Assembly: GCA_965223125.1 (NCBI GenBank) | Contig: OZ244984.1 | Span: 2,356,001-2,420,000 of the forward strand | From: Pacificispira sp965223125 | GTDB lineage: Bacteria; Pseudomonadota; Alphaproteobacteria; UBA8366; Aestuariispiraceae | DNA length: 64,000 bases | Direction of reading: 5' to 3' | Shown here: positions 25,905 through 33,855 of the stretch, in pieces | Layout: every line of letters begins with the position of its first letter | Numbering within the stretch: the first letter of the stretch is position 1 | Position numbers and translations under genes: made by a program | Notes under the pieces: model-generated | Seen by the model: the letters and a program-made list of their open reading frames with translations, nothing else | Told to the model about the DNA's origin: nothing | The model's database searches: none

Positions 25905-26633
25905 CTAACTGAGCGGTTCGAACTTGGAGAACCCGGTGGCCGCGTCGTTACCTGTTAGCGTGGCGAGGGTGGACGTAATCCGGGAAGCGATGGCAATTCG
26001 TTCGCGCTCGTCCGTTCCGAGGTCGACATTCTCGGGATCGCGGCGCGGCTGTCCGTCCGTAACCCACTTGTGCAGAATGATAGACTGGGCATGGACGCCC
26101 TCAAGCGTCGTGGCGGGGGTATCGGCGATCAGGAAATCAAGTTCGCGTTCCCTGTCCAACCATGCGAAGGCACGGCGCTCCAATTCTGCAATTCCGGTCG
26201 ATGCTTCCAGTTCGGCGCGACTGGACTCCTTGCGTGAAAATTCAGCAGCGACCGAATTATAGTAGGCCTTCTTGGCCGCCTTTTTCGAGGCGGTCATCTC
26301 AGGGGTGCCAATCCAGATACTCAACAACACCTGATCCCGCATCGCCTCGACCTGATTTACAGAATGGACGCAAACGATTTTCCCCCGAAACGGGTCCTGC
26401 ATTTCGGTTGGCTCATAAACATCGGTTGTTTTCCGCAAGTCCGCTTCCAATTCCCCGGACTTCCTGAACAACTCAGAGGCTTTGAAAAATGCGGCCCTGC
26501 ATTCCTCCAGCCATGCGACGTGGGGATCAGTGGTCGATGCGGTCAGAGCGGCGGATGGGATGACGGTTGCGCCGGTTGCAGCGACTGCGGCGGCGGTGCC
26601 GAGAAGGGCGGTGCGGCGGGAAATGTTTTGCAT
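25905..26633 (-). CDS. Tat-exported hypothetical phage protein
   Basis: A 242-residue protein beginning with a twin-arginine signal: SRRTALLGTAAAVAATG at residues 5-21, with a likely cleavage after a later AxA-like site near residue 30. The rest is mainly alpha-helical and charged, without a motif I recognise. Similar Tat-leader proteins of unknown role are common in alphaproteobacterial prophages. It is the last gene of a three-gene minus-strand group (27156 to 25905). The signal suggests export to the periplasm in the lysogen. Confidence 0.65.
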   Translation of the reverse strand: MQNISRRTALLGTAAAVAATGATVIPSAALTASTTDPHVAWLEECRAAFFKASELFRKSGELEADLRKTTDVYEPTEMQDPFRGKIVCVHSVNQVEAMRDQVLLSIWIGTPEMTASKKAAKKAYYNSVAAEFSRKESSRAELEASTGIAELERRAFAWLDRERELDFLIADTPATTLEGVHAQSIILHKWVTDGQPRRDPENVDLGTDERERIAIASRITSTLATLTGNDAATGFSKFEPLS

Positions 26634-26636
26634 GGG

Positions 26637-26804
26637 TCAAGCCTCCAATGGTTCGGGGATGGATGCGCGGATCGAAAGGGCGACGATCTGCAGGCGGGTG
26701 GTTTCACTGTCGGTGAGGGGTTGCCCGGCTGCGGCTTTCGCCAGCGCTTCGGACGCCTCCAGAAGTTCGGCAGGGGTAGCGAATGTCAGGGTAACGGTTT
26801 GCAT
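26637..26804 (-). CDS. small hypothetical phage protein
   Basis: A 55-residue protein, MQTVTLTFATPAELLEASEA at the start, then a short helical, acidic stretch. It lies four bases after the upstream 115-residue gene's stop and three bases before the start of the Tat-signal gene, so all three look like one operon. No family is recognised. Confidence 0.5.
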   Translation of the reverse strand: MQTVTLTFATPAELLEASEALAKAAAGQPLTDSETTRLQIVALSIRASIPEPLEA

Positions 26805-26808
26805 GGCG

Positions 26809-27156
26809 TCACCAGCCAGCAGCAGCGGCGTAATAGGCACGGCCCCGGTAGCCCGCATAGGGTGCCGGACGATTGCCAAGCCTGCGGGCCTGAATGAACA
26901 GGAGGGCAGTATCAGCGGAGCAGGGATTGCACTCGCCACGATCTTCCGCCCAAGCCTGCGACAGCGCCCCGGCGATGTATTGACGCGCGGTGCCGCCGAA
27001 TACCTGGGCTGCCATGCGGGCCACTTCCCAAGCCCGGACCATGACAGCGCGGCGAGTCGCGGTGCGGGCGCGGGCTGCCTTTTCTTCGGGTGTCGCATAC
27101 TCGGCCTCGATGGTGCGGAGCATGGCGGCTTCGATGCGGCGAGTGTTGAGATACAT
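26809..27156 (-). CDS. hypothetical phage protein
   Basis: A 115-residue protein, strongly helical and Arg/Ala-rich in the first 75 residues, with two cysteines (NPCSADTA and GECNPC region) near residue 80. It heads the minus-strand group and is divergent from the Xre regulator at 27254. The 97-base space between them is A+T-rich and would hold both promoters and the operator of the regulator. Confidence 0.5.
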   Translation of the reverse strand: MYLNTRRIEAAMLRTIEAEYATPEEKAARARTATRRAVMVRAWEVARMAAQVFGGTARQYIAGALSQAWAEDRGECNPCSADTALLFIQARRLGNRPAPYAGYRGRAYYAAAAGW

Positions 27157-27253
27157 TGCAGCAATCCTTGTTTTTACGTCTTATGTGACTTAATATAGTT
27201 CACCATAGAACCGATTTCAACTATTTTAATTCACGAAAGGATTAAAAAAGGTC

Positions 27254-27490
27254 ATGACGCTATCAAAAGAGCAAATCCGGGCGGGTCGCGCCCTGATCGG
27301 ATTGTCTGCCAGCGATCTAGCGGAAAGGACCGGCCTTGGTCTCTCGACTATCCAGCGAATGGAGAATCGAGGGACCGGATCCAGCACGATGGCGAACGTA
27401 GACGCGGTTCAGCGCGCCCTTGAAGCGGCTGGCGTCGAATTCATCCCAGAGAATGGGGGCGGTGCGGGAGTGAGGCTTAGGAAGGGGTAA
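27254..27490 (+). CDS. Xre-family transcriptional regulator
   Basis: A 78-residue helix-turn-helix protein: EQIRAGRALIGLSASDLAER, then GLGLSTIQRMENRG as recognition helix, then a short helix (AVQRALEAAGVEF) and a C-terminal strand. This is the minimal Xre fold found in small phage or island repressors. It has AAAGG upstream of the ATG and is divergent from the Tat-leader operon. Its stop lies 14 bases before the first antirepressor-like gene. Confidence 0.75.
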   Translation: MTLSKEQIRAGRALIGLSASDLAERTGLGLSTIQRMENRGTGSSTMANVDAVQRALEAAGVEFIPENGGGAGVRLRKG

Positions 27491-27504
27491 CCCTATGTGA
27501 TGCG

Positions 27505-27843
27505 TTGAGCATCATCGAGCATGAAGGGACGCCGTTCGTCGCGATGCGGCATGTCGTCGAGGCAATGGGGTTGGATTGGGCGAGTCAGTTCAAGAAGCTT
27601 TCCAGCAGTGAGGTTTTCACGTGTATGGATATCCATACGCGTGACACGCTTGGCCGACAGCAATGCATGCTTTCGATGCGGGTGGAGGATTTCCCGCTCT
27701 GGCTGGCATCGATCAACCCGGCAAAGGTGAAGGACGAAGCCAAGCGCGCCAAGATCATTTTGGAGATAAAGCCAACCGTTGTGATGAACACAATGGTTGG
27801 GGTGGACAGCAAGGCCCGCGACTCAGGAGGCGAGAATGGGTAA
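27505..27843 (+). CDS. antirepressor-like protein (P22_AR_N type), N-terminally shortened
   Basis: A 112-residue protein resembling the N-terminal domain of phage P22-type antirepressors: FVAMRHVVEAMGLDWASQFKK, then a beta segment and PLWLASINPAKV. The TTG used at 27505 has no good ribosome site, and the leader found in its neighbour (NISTINFHGDAL) is missing here. The same GATGCGTTGAGC...TCATCGAGC DNA motif occurs at its start and in the next gene. It overlaps the next gene by eight bases. It is probably a damaged paralog, or one made by slippage from the Xre frame. Confidence 0.5.
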   Translation: MSIIEHEGTPFVAMRHVVEAMGLDWASQFKKLSSSEVFTCMDIHTRDTLGRQQCMLSMRVEDFPLWLASINPAKVKDEAKRAKIILEIKPTVVMNTMVGVDSKARDSGGENG

Positions 27844-28138
27844 CATTTCGACAATCAACTTCCACGGCGATGCGTTGAGCGTCATCGAGCGTGACGATGG
27901 CCGCTATGTCGCCATGCGTCCCATTGTTGAGGCGATGGGTATGGGATGGGGTTCGCAGCGGCAGAAAATAATTGGAGACCCTGTCCTTGGTTCAACTGTG
28001 ACGACGGTCGTCACGGTTGGTTCTGACGGCAAGCCCCGTGACATGACCTGCCTGCCGCTGAACAAGCTGAATGGTTGGCTGTTCCGGATCGACAGCCGCC
28101 GGGTGCGCGCCAATCACAGCACTGTGACGGCGGTGTAG
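27836..28138 (+). CDS. antirepressor-like protein (P22_AR_N type), C-terminally short
   Basis: A 100-residue paralog of the preceding protein: NISTINFHGDALSVIERDDG, then YVAMRPIVEAMGMGWGSQRQK, ending with LPLNKLNGWLFRID and SRRVRAN before an early stop. P22-type antirepressors bind and inactivate phage repressors. Only the N-terminal domain remains; the usual C-terminal partner domain is absent. The ATG overlaps the end of the upstream paralog. Confidence 0.55.
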   Translation: MGNISTINFHGDALSVIERDDGRYVAMRPIVEAMGMGWGSQRQKIIGDPVLGSTVTTVVTVGSDGKPRDMTCLPLNKLNGWLFRIDSRRVRANHSTVTAV

Positions 28139-28157
28139 GGGTGAGGCTTCAGAATTC

Positions 28158-28185
28158 TTGACACTCCGCAATGCATACATATTTT
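28158..28185 (+). promoter_or_regulatory. possible promoter for the A+T-rich gene pair
   Basis: TTGACA (28158-28163) is followed after 16 bases by TATTTT (28180-28185). The stretch 28139-28362 holds no gene. The distance to the next start is about 180 bases, which leaves room for a leader. Confidence 0.3.
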
Positions 28186-28362
28186 ACCTTCACCAAAGAG
28201 CCGAATCCCCCAATAGTAAGCAATATGCCTCGTCACCTTGGCTATTGTAGGCTGTTATAGTCTCTTGTCGCATCCGAATCGGCATGCTAGTCCACGCTGG
28301 CGAAAGTTGGCGTTGATGTTGCATGAAGGGGATAACATGCGCAAAACGTCCGGGAGGTAGGT

Positions 28363-28548
28363 ATGAGAAGTTATGAATCGTTCTGTATAACCGACGAGGA
28401 TTTGACCGACGAAGATCGGGAGAACCTGGTTATTATTCGGCAACATGCCCACAAGCCAGAAACCAAAAATAATGGCCAACTGAAAAAGTTTGATATCGCG
28501 CTCGACGCGGTCGCGATGGATTTTAAGGTCATCGCTGCGCCGAAGTAG
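28363..28548 (+). CDS. small acidic hypothetical protein, first gene of an A+T-rich pair
   Basis: A 61-residue protein with an acidic N-terminal half (TDEDLTDEDRENL) and a basic middle (HKPETKNNGQLKK). It is preceded by GGGAGGTAGGT, a good ribosome site. It ends 14 bases before the following 181-residue gene. Both are clearly more A+T-rich than the island average, suggesting separate acquisition. No family is recognised. A small acidic protein in front of a larger partner resembles toxin-antitoxin or defence gene pairs, but that is inference. Confidence 0.55.
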   Translation: MRSYESFCITDEDLTDEDRENLVIIRQHAHKPETKNNGQLKKFDIALDAVAMDFKVIAAPK

Positions 28549-28562
28549 CCGAGGGGTTTTGT

Positions 28563-29108
28563 GTGTCCAAAGGTGCTCGCAAAAAGTTTGAAGAAGCGGT
28601 TAGTACACTTAAGGATGAGCATGAGCTCAGGACCGCAAAGTACCTAACGATATTGCAGAAGCTTATTCCAAAAGCTTTGGGAGAATGCGGGGTTCCCGAT
28701 GGCGGAACTTGGTGTAAGCACGACATCGTTCTTAGCGAGATAGCGTATCATGCAGCAAAGGATATTCAGCGACTGAACGTGTATCAGAATGACGGACTAG
28801 ATCCGCTCAAGGCCGCCGCGTATTTTGCATTTTGGATTAGAAAGTTAAAGCCGATTGGCTCCGCAGAAAATGGCGGGAAGCAGATCACCGATATCAATGA
28901 AAGAGTGGCAGTCGCCATTTTCACTGCTCTGATTTCAGAAATCACTTCAACAAATAAGAACTATGAAGAAACCATTGTTCCACGCCTGAAAAAGTTTCTA
29001 AATCAAGATCAAGACTACAATTACTTAATCGATAGCATGCGGCATCGAACGTTCGGGCCACACCACTTCTATATAATGGCAAGAACACTTTGCGCCTACG
29101 CTGCCTAG
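28563..29108 (+). CDS. hypothetical protein, second gene of an A+T-rich pair
   Basis: A 181-residue soluble, mainly alpha-helical protein starting at GTG with GAGGGG nine bases upstream. It has two cysteines near residues 43 and 51 in GECGVPDGGTWCKHD and a central FWIRKLKPIGSAE. The C-terminus has a polar segment, DSMRHRTFGPHHFYIMARTL, with three histidines. No nuclease or kinase motif can be named. Base composition, the tight pairing with the small gene and location in a mobile island make it a candidate cargo gene, perhaps for phage defence. Confidence 0.6.
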   Translation: MSKGARKKFEEAVSTLKDEHELRTAKYLTILQKLIPKALGECGVPDGGTWCKHDIVLSEIAYHAAKDIQRLNVYQNDGLDPLKAAAYFAFWIRKLKPIGSAENGGKQITDINERVAVAIFTALISEITSTNKNYEETIVPRLKKFLNQDQDYNYLIDSMRHRTFGPHHFYIMARTLCAYAA

Positions 29109-29147
29109 TGTTTTACGCATATTGATTCGGATACATTGATTAAAGAT

Positions 29148-29198
29148 GGTGTCACGTGACACCAGATTCTTGACAAGATCGGGCTTTGTGAGCATATT
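29148..29198 (+). promoter_or_regulatory. perfect 16-base palindrome next to a consensus-like promoter
   Basis: GGTGTCACGTGACACC (29148-29163) is a perfect palindrome. Seven bases on is TTGACA (29170-29175), and 17 bases later CATATT (29193-29198). This looks like an operator-promoter pair. No convincing plus-strand gene follows directly; the nearest is at 29730. Confidence 0.4.
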
Positions 29199-29256
29199 TG
29201 GGCTTGAGCCAGTCAGGACTTCCTGCTTGGGGAATTGGACCCCTTGTTGACGGAAT

Positions 29257-29276
29257 GCCGCGCTGGCTCTTTCCAT
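29257..29276 (+). repeat. 20-bp direct repeat, copy 1
   Basis: GCCGCGCTGGCTCTTTCCAT, repeated exactly at 30463-30482, each copy preceded by GGAATG within six bases. The pair brackets a 1.2-kb block with two genes. Confidence 0.6.
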
Positions 29277-29310
29277 TTCCATATTCCGACATTGCAATGC
29301 CGCTGTTGTT

Positions 29311-29595
29311 TCAACGGTCGGGAAGCGGATTGGCCTCGGCCCAGGTCAGTGCTTTACGGATATCTGCCTCTGAAGCTTGGTCGCGGCGGTTCTCCCAAGC
29401 CTCATGCGCAAGCCTGACAGCGGTTTTCACTTCTTCGTCGCATTTCATGAGGCGGGCGCGGTGCGCTCCGTCATCCCGGCCTGCTTCAATGAAGTAGTCT
29501 GCTAGAATTTCGTGAAGAGCGCGGTATGTCTCAATCCGGTTTGCCTCACGATACCGCCTAACTGCTAAACCTTCATCGTATGAAAGATTGCGCAT
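29311..29595 (-). CDS. small hypothetical phage protein
   Basis: A 94-residue, charged, helical protein (YDEGLAVRRYREANRIETYR at the start, AHEAWENRRDQASEADIRKA later) with one cysteine. It is preceded by GGAGGTAG upstream of its ATG. It lies alone on the minus strand inside the block bracketed by the 20-bp repeats. The family is not recognised; the composition is like small early phage proteins. Confidence 0.5.
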   Translation of the reverse strand: MRNLSYDEGLAVRRYREANRIETYRALHEILADYFIEAGRDDGAHRARLMKCDEEVKTAVRLAHEAWENRRDQASEADIRKALTWAEANPLPDR

Positions 29596-29729
29596 GTGGT
29601 CGCTACCTCCGTAGGATCAATTTACCCGTGCAGTTTTCACACATCAACCTGATTAGAGGTGAGGGTTGCATGTCTTCCTGGTAATGGAATAGCGCGGCGC
29701 TGTCGTCGCATTTCGCAACGCGGCATGCG

Positions 29730-30443
29730 ATGCGCATCAAGGCGCGGGCGATCCGTCGGTGTGGCGAGTTGCTGCAACAGTTCGATGCTCGCGGTGGGGA
29801 TCGGACCAAAAGTGGGAGTGCCCCTACTTTTGCTCATCAGACACAGCGACAAGCTGCTGCCTCTGCCGGATTGTCCAAGGATCAGCAGGTGACAGCCGTG
29901 CGGGTGGCAAATGTTCCGGCACCGGTATTCGAGCGCGCTGTTGATGGCCTGAAGCCGCCTACGGTTTCGACCCTGGCCGAGATGGGTCGCGTGACCCGTG
30001 CTCCGGTCGAGCGGAAGGCGTTCGAGCGCGCAACCCATGTTCTCGGCGAGTTTGGCAGGCTGGGCAATTACATAGGTGTATCTGCCCTAAAACCTTTTAT
30101 AAACAGTGATTTAATCCTGGGCGAACTTCTCGAGTTTTCCATTCCTGGAACTCAGTTTAAGGGCATGGGTTTGACTACAGAGCAATTTGAAATGATATGC
30201 CGTGGATATGTGCAAGCTTTGTATGAAGGTGCCCCTCTAACCGAAAAACAGAGAGAGACGGCGATTAAGTGTGCTGTGCTGACCGCTGGGGCGGGAATGA
30301 CTCGAGGACAAGTAGCGGCGGCGATGGGGACAACGCAATCCGCCGTCGCGCGCATGGAAGGTGGCAGAGCAACGCCAAGCTTTTCCAGTGTCTCCAGATA
30401 TGCCGAGGCCACCGGAACCCGCCTGCATATTGAGTTGGCCTAG
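29730..30443 (+). CDS. chimeric phage protein with C-terminal Xre domain
   Basis: A 237-residue frame. The first 85 residues match a segment common in prophage and plasmid proteins (RIKARAIRRCGELLQQF, QVTAVRVANVPAPVFE) that normally has more sequence upstream. Residues 180-237 are an Xre helix-turn-helix, GMTRGQVAAAMGTTQSAVAR followed by MEGGRATPSFSSVSRYAEAT and a LHIELA end like HigA proteins. The middle is visibly more A+T-rich. It therefore looks like a fusion of two unrelated genes, with its natural N-terminus lost. It may still act as a regulator. Confidence 0.5.
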   Translation: MRIKARAIRRCGELLQQFDARGGDRTKSGSAPTFAHQTQRQAAASAGLSKDQQVTAVRVANVPAPVFERAVDGLKPPTVSTLAEMGRVTRAPVERKAFERATHVLGEFGRLGNYIGVSALKPFINSDLILGELLEFSIPGTQFKGMGLTTEQFEMICRGYVQALYEGAPLTEKQRETAIKCAVLTAGAGMTRGQVAAAMGTTQSAVARMEGGRATPSFSSVSRYAEATGTRLHIELA

Positions 30444-30462
30444 GCCCTTCCCAAGGGAATGC

Positions 30463-30482
30463 GCCGCGCTGGCTCTTTCCAT
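30463..30482 (+). repeat. 20-bp direct repeat, copy 2
   Basis: Exact second copy of 29257-29276, placed 19 bases after the stop of the chimeric Xre gene. Confidence 0.6.
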
Positions 30483-30598
30483 GTCTGACAGACCTTTGGT
30501 GCGATATTGACTGTCGCAGTATCATCCCCTACTATTTTCGAGGGCCGCTCAAGGTCGGAAACTTCGCTTCGGCTAAAGCCCGGCTTAACTTGGGCGGC

Positions 30599-30775
30599 TC
30601 ATTCTTCCCCTTGAACCTCTGCAAAGATGCGCTCGACTTCCTCACGGACTTCCTCCGGCGTCTGGTGGCCGGCTGTTGCCATTGGGGCGCATTCCGTAAC
30701 TCGCGGATCGTAAATCCCGACCCGGTCTGACAGGGCATCGAGCGGGCTTCTCATATTCGGGTTATCATTCAACAC
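30599..30775 (-). CDS. small hypothetical phage protein (58 residues)
   Basis: Reading the minus strand from GTG at 30775 (or TTG at 30772) gives a 58-residue protein with a plausible sequence: NMRSPLDALSDRVGIYDPRV, then a helical acidic end TPEEVREEVERIFAEVQGEE. A ribosome site GGAAAGGAAA precedes the start. Two overlapping longer frames in this stretch have unnatural composition, so this short one is preferred. The function is unknown. Confidence 0.5.
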   Translation of the reverse strand: MLNDNPNMRSPLDALSDRVGIYDPRVTECAPMATAGHQTPEEVREEVERIFAEVQGEE

Positions 30776-30825
30776 GGGGTTTCCTTTCCGATAGTGTTCG
30801 CGCGGTTTCGGCGGTATTGTTGGTC

Positions 30826-31134
30826 ATGCGATACACAATCTGTCTTTCGGCCTTCCTAATGGTGTCTGTCGTCGCCCCTAGTGCCTTTTCAGAGGGGCTG
30901 GAGCATCCTAAGCAGTGGCAGTTCCAAGAAAGCCTTGAAGTGCCTCCTGGACCGATCCTGCGGGATCGGTGCATTCGGGCCGTGTACTTGTCCGAGGCAT
31001 TGAAGAAAGAGCACCATGTCAGAAATTGGGAACAATGGCACCCTCCTATCTCTGACAATACCGCACAGTGGCTAGAGTGGTATTCCGGCCAGGGGTCTCT
31101 AGTCCTTGTGTTCTGCGAGCAGTCCAAGGTTTAA
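30826..31134 (+). CDS. small secreted protein
   Basis: A 102-residue protein with a clear signal peptide, MRYTICLSAFLMVSVVAPSA, probably cleaved after AFS. The mature 80-residue part holds two cysteines (DRCIRA and VFCEQS), which could form a disulfide, and is rich in Trp and Glu. An upstream ATG at 30817 is less likely because the signal peptide fits the later start. It converges on the large virion gene with a four-base overlap of ends. No family is recognised. Export suggests a lysogenic-conversion or superinfection-related role, which is speculative. Confidence 0.55.
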   Translation: MRYTICLSAFLMVSVVAPSAFSEGLEHPKQWQFQESLEVPPGPILRDRCIRAVYLSEALKKEHHVRNWEQWHPPISDNTAQWLEWYSGQGSLVLVFCEQSKV

Positions 31135-33677
31135 TTGGCAAGATTTGGTTGATCTGGTCCAGCGCCAGGTCCCTCCATATTCCGCCCCATCTGTCCCTTA
31201 GAGACAGGTCCATCGTTTGCAGTGCTAGGGGCTCGGTTGCCAGTGCGGCTTTCATCAAACTTCTGTCCAGCCCCATAGATTGCGCCTAGTCCGCCTTTGC
31301 CTTTCGGGGCTCCAGCGAATTCGCGCCCGTCGCGTTCTTTCAATTCCCGCAATACGCCAAGGCGTTTCAGTTCATCAATCGGTACGGTTATAGGTGTTCC
31401 ATCCGCCCCAATGACTTCGACGGGCAAGCCCAATTCATCGGACATAAGGACCGCTGAACGTCCATCCGGTGACAGCGCGAAAAATCCGCTGTTCGATACA
31501 ATGCGGCGTGCGGTCTCTATAAGATCCTCTGGTCTCACACCCTCCATTCCAAGAGCGCTAATGAGCGTCGGCGCTATCTCCAAGGGGCCTGTGACGAATT
31601 CAGCGCCGGTCAAGGTGCCGCGTGCTTCCGCCTCAGTCGCAAAGCGCTGTAACGGTTCTTTCTGTGTCCTGTCTTCCCATCCGCTATCACGGGCAATCTG
31701 TATCGCTTTCTCTTGTGAGACTGTCACACCCGCAAATTTACGGGGGGCGCGCACCCAATCTCCATCGGGGGTTTGCGTCACGGCAAAGTTGTTCGGGTCG
31801 GTTTCCGGCGTACGGTTGAGGTATCCCCCCACTTGGGTATCAAACCACTCTTGCGCGCCCAGTCCGATAACTGTTCGATCCTCTGGGAAATCGGCGGGTA
31901 CTAAACCCTCAATGCGCGGCTCTGCAATAACGGTGAAATTGCCCTCAATGACGCTCTTATAGGCGAACCGTGCGGCCTCTTTCGGCCCCATTCCGTCCCG
32001 TGCCAGAATGTAGGCAACAGACTGAGCGGCAAATACAGCTTTGGACATGAACGAGCCATTGGCGGGGCCTGCCTGTCGTATGGCTTCCGACATATCGGAC
32101 ATCAGATAATCATCAATTGTGTCCCTTGTGTCTTTGGCAACAAGTTCCTCCAGGGCTTTCATACCGCCATTCCGTCCAGCGGTCACAAGGCGTTGCTGAA
32201 TACGTGGATCATGGGCAACAAAGCCAATGGCGGCGGCTTCCTTGGACAGACCGGCCCCCTGCAATTCGCCAAAGACCCGGCCCCAATCATCGCCGGTTGC
32301 GATAGCCAGGTTAGAGAGATTGGCGGCGGCTTTCTCAGGATCGATAGACCAATCAGAATTCACGGTTTCCGCCATTGTGCGAGCGAAATCATTGCCTAGA
32401 AGCTTCTGTGCTGGACCATAAAAGCCCTGGTCTGCAAAGGTCTGTGCAAGCCCCGCTCTATACCGGCTCCAGTTTTCAGCGGTCGGTTCGGTGCGGAATG
32501 CGGTCCATGCGTCCCCTACCGTGCCTGTCGTGTTTGCAGCGGCATAGGCCGGATCATTCAGGCGGGCTTTCTCTACATCGGCAATGATGGTTATCAGGTT
32601 CGCAAGACGTTGCAGCTTCATAGTCGCAATCGTCGCACCCTCGGTCGTGCTGACAGGTGTTAGGGCATCCTCCTTCATATCAGCAAAGAATGCCGCCTGC
32701 TGTTCGGGTGTCATGCGCGACACAAGTTCACGGTCGTTCCGGCTGGCAATGGCGATATCACGGGACGACTTTAGGACCGCCCGCAATCCGGGATCTGAAA
32801 CACGGGCTTCGATATTGTCGTCGCTGTACTGTACCTCCAGGATCGGGCTTACCGTCACACCATTTTGAATGGCTCCCGTGAAGGCATCAAACCCGGCAAG
32901 GTACTCGCGCTCCTGTAGCTTGCGCTCTGCTTCTGCCTCTCTATTCAGGCGCTCGACTTCATTCTGAGCCCGGACTTTCCAAGTCAGGCGCTGGTCGGAA
33001 TCCATCGGGGCAAAGTTGGGATCATCATCGATGTTCAGTAGGCTTCGCGGGTCAGTCTCCAGGGACCGCGCGGCAAGGTTCGTCATTGCGTTATCAAGTA
33101 GACCGTTGCGAAGTCTCTCCCCTTCCACTTCGGAGATAGTCCGACTCTCAACAAGATCGTCAATACGGGTGAAACCAGCCTCTAACATGGTCGCGCGTTC
33201 GGCGGGGTTTTCGGTTATCCCATACTGATCCTGGATAGAGGCAAGCCGTCCATTCAGATCAGCCTTCAGGCGATCATTGCGAGCGAGTAAGGCTCGTTCC
33301 TCCACTCGAATCTTGAAGTCTTGCCCCGCAAGTGAAGACCGGGTGTTAAAGGTTTCCCTGTCTACATCGGCCAGGGCCTTTTCATGCACGGCTTGGCGCG
33401 ATTGGAAATATTCATCAAAGCGCTTTGGCAGTGTTTCCGGTTCTGGATCGTCCAGGTGATCAATTTGAAACTGTTTCAGGTCGGCATCCAACCCGAAACC
33501 CGCTTCTGAGACCGCCCTGCTACGTTCGGCCCGCTGCGTTCTCAGGGACAGGTCTAGCACACTTTCGGCGGCGCGCCCGATCTGGTCCAGGAAACCAGAA
33601 TTGTCTTGGATGTTTAGTCCAGGGTCTCTCGCGATGCTAGGAGAGATACGAGGCTCAAGTGTCGGAATGCGCGCCAT
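31131..33677 (-). CDS. large phage internal virion (ejection-type) protein
   Basis: An 848-residue hydrophilic protein, long alpha-helical and coiled-coil-like from about residue 10 to 220, with a more globular centre and a Gly/Pro-rich, disordered end. Such proteins in podovirus-like phages are stored in the capsid and ejected to help DNA cross the envelope; the start (MARIPTLEPRI) and general layout match that group as I know it. I chose the ATG at 33677, which has AAAGG eight bases upstream. It is the only large structural gene left in the island. The exact family is uncertain. Confidence 0.55.
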   Translation of the reverse strand: MARIPTLEPRISPSIARDPGLNIQDNSGFLDQIGRAAESVLDLSLRTQRAERSRAVSEAGFGLDADLKQFQIDHLDDPEPETLPKRFDEYFQSRQAVHEKALADVDRETFNTRSSLAGQDFKIRVEERALLARNDRLKADLNGRLASIQDQYGITENPAERATMLEAGFTRIDDLVESRTISEVEGERLRNGLLDNAMTNLAARSLETDPRSLLNIDDDPNFAPMDSDQRLTWKVRAQNEVERLNREAEAERKLQEREYLAGFDAFTGAIQNGVTVSPILEVQYSDDNIEARVSDPGLRAVLKSSRDIAIASRNDRELVSRMTPEQQAAFFADMKEDALTPVSTTEGATIATMKLQRLANLITIIADVEKARLNDPAYAAANTTGTVGDAWTAFRTEPTAENWSRYRAGLAQTFADQGFYGPAQKLLGNDFARTMAETVNSDWSIDPEKAAANLSNLAIATGDDWGRVFGELQGAGLSKEAAAIGFVAHDPRIQQRLVTAGRNGGMKALEELVAKDTRDTIDDYLMSDMSEAIRQAGPANGSFMSKAVFAAQSVAYILARDGMGPKEAARFAYKSVIEGNFTVIAEPRIEGLVPADFPEDRTVIGLGAQEWFDTQVGGYLNRTPETDPNNFAVTQTPDGDWVRAPRKFAGVTVSQEKAIQIARDSGWEDRTQKEPLQRFATEAEARGTLTGAEFVTGPLEIAPTLISALGMEGVRPEDLIETARRIVSNSGFFALSPDGRSAVLMSDELGLPVEVIGADGTPITVPIDELKRLGVLRELKERDGREFAGAPKGKGGLGAIYGAGQKFDESRTGNRAPSTANDGPVSKGQMGRNMEGPGAGPDQPNLAN

Positions 33678-33681
33678 TATT

Positions 33682-33855
33682 TTAACCTTTGCGGATTGGT
33701 TCGATGTTATCGCCAAACGCACACCAATCCTGCGGGCGATAGTTGGGCGCAAGTAGGATCGCAAAACCATTAGTCCCGGTGGAGTGCTTGGCGATCTGGG
33801 CCATAGCATTCATCCGGGCGCGTTGACCGCGCGTCAGGGTGTCAGGCTGCTGCAT
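33682..33855 (-). CDS. small hypothetical phage protein
   Basis: A 57-residue protein: MQQPDTLTRGQRARMNAMAQ, then a hydrophobic GFAILLAPNYRPQDW and a polar end. Its ATG overlaps the end of the upstream 192-residue gene by 14 bases, and it stops four bases before the large virion gene, so it fits the operon. The function is unknown. Confidence 0.45.
   Translation of the reverse strand: MQQPDTLTRGQRARMNAMAQIAKHSTGTNGFAILLAPNYRPQDWCAFGDNIEPIRKG

Noticed and set aside
29198..29497. 99-codon plus-strand frame after the palindrome promoter
   Set aside because: It is the shadow of the minus-strand 94-residue gene, with Ser/Arg-rich antisense composition and no ribosome site.
30532..30738. 68-codon minus-strand frame
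   Set aside because: Its product is a basic low-complexity sequence; the overlapping 58-codon frame at 30599-30775 has a ribosome site and natural composition.
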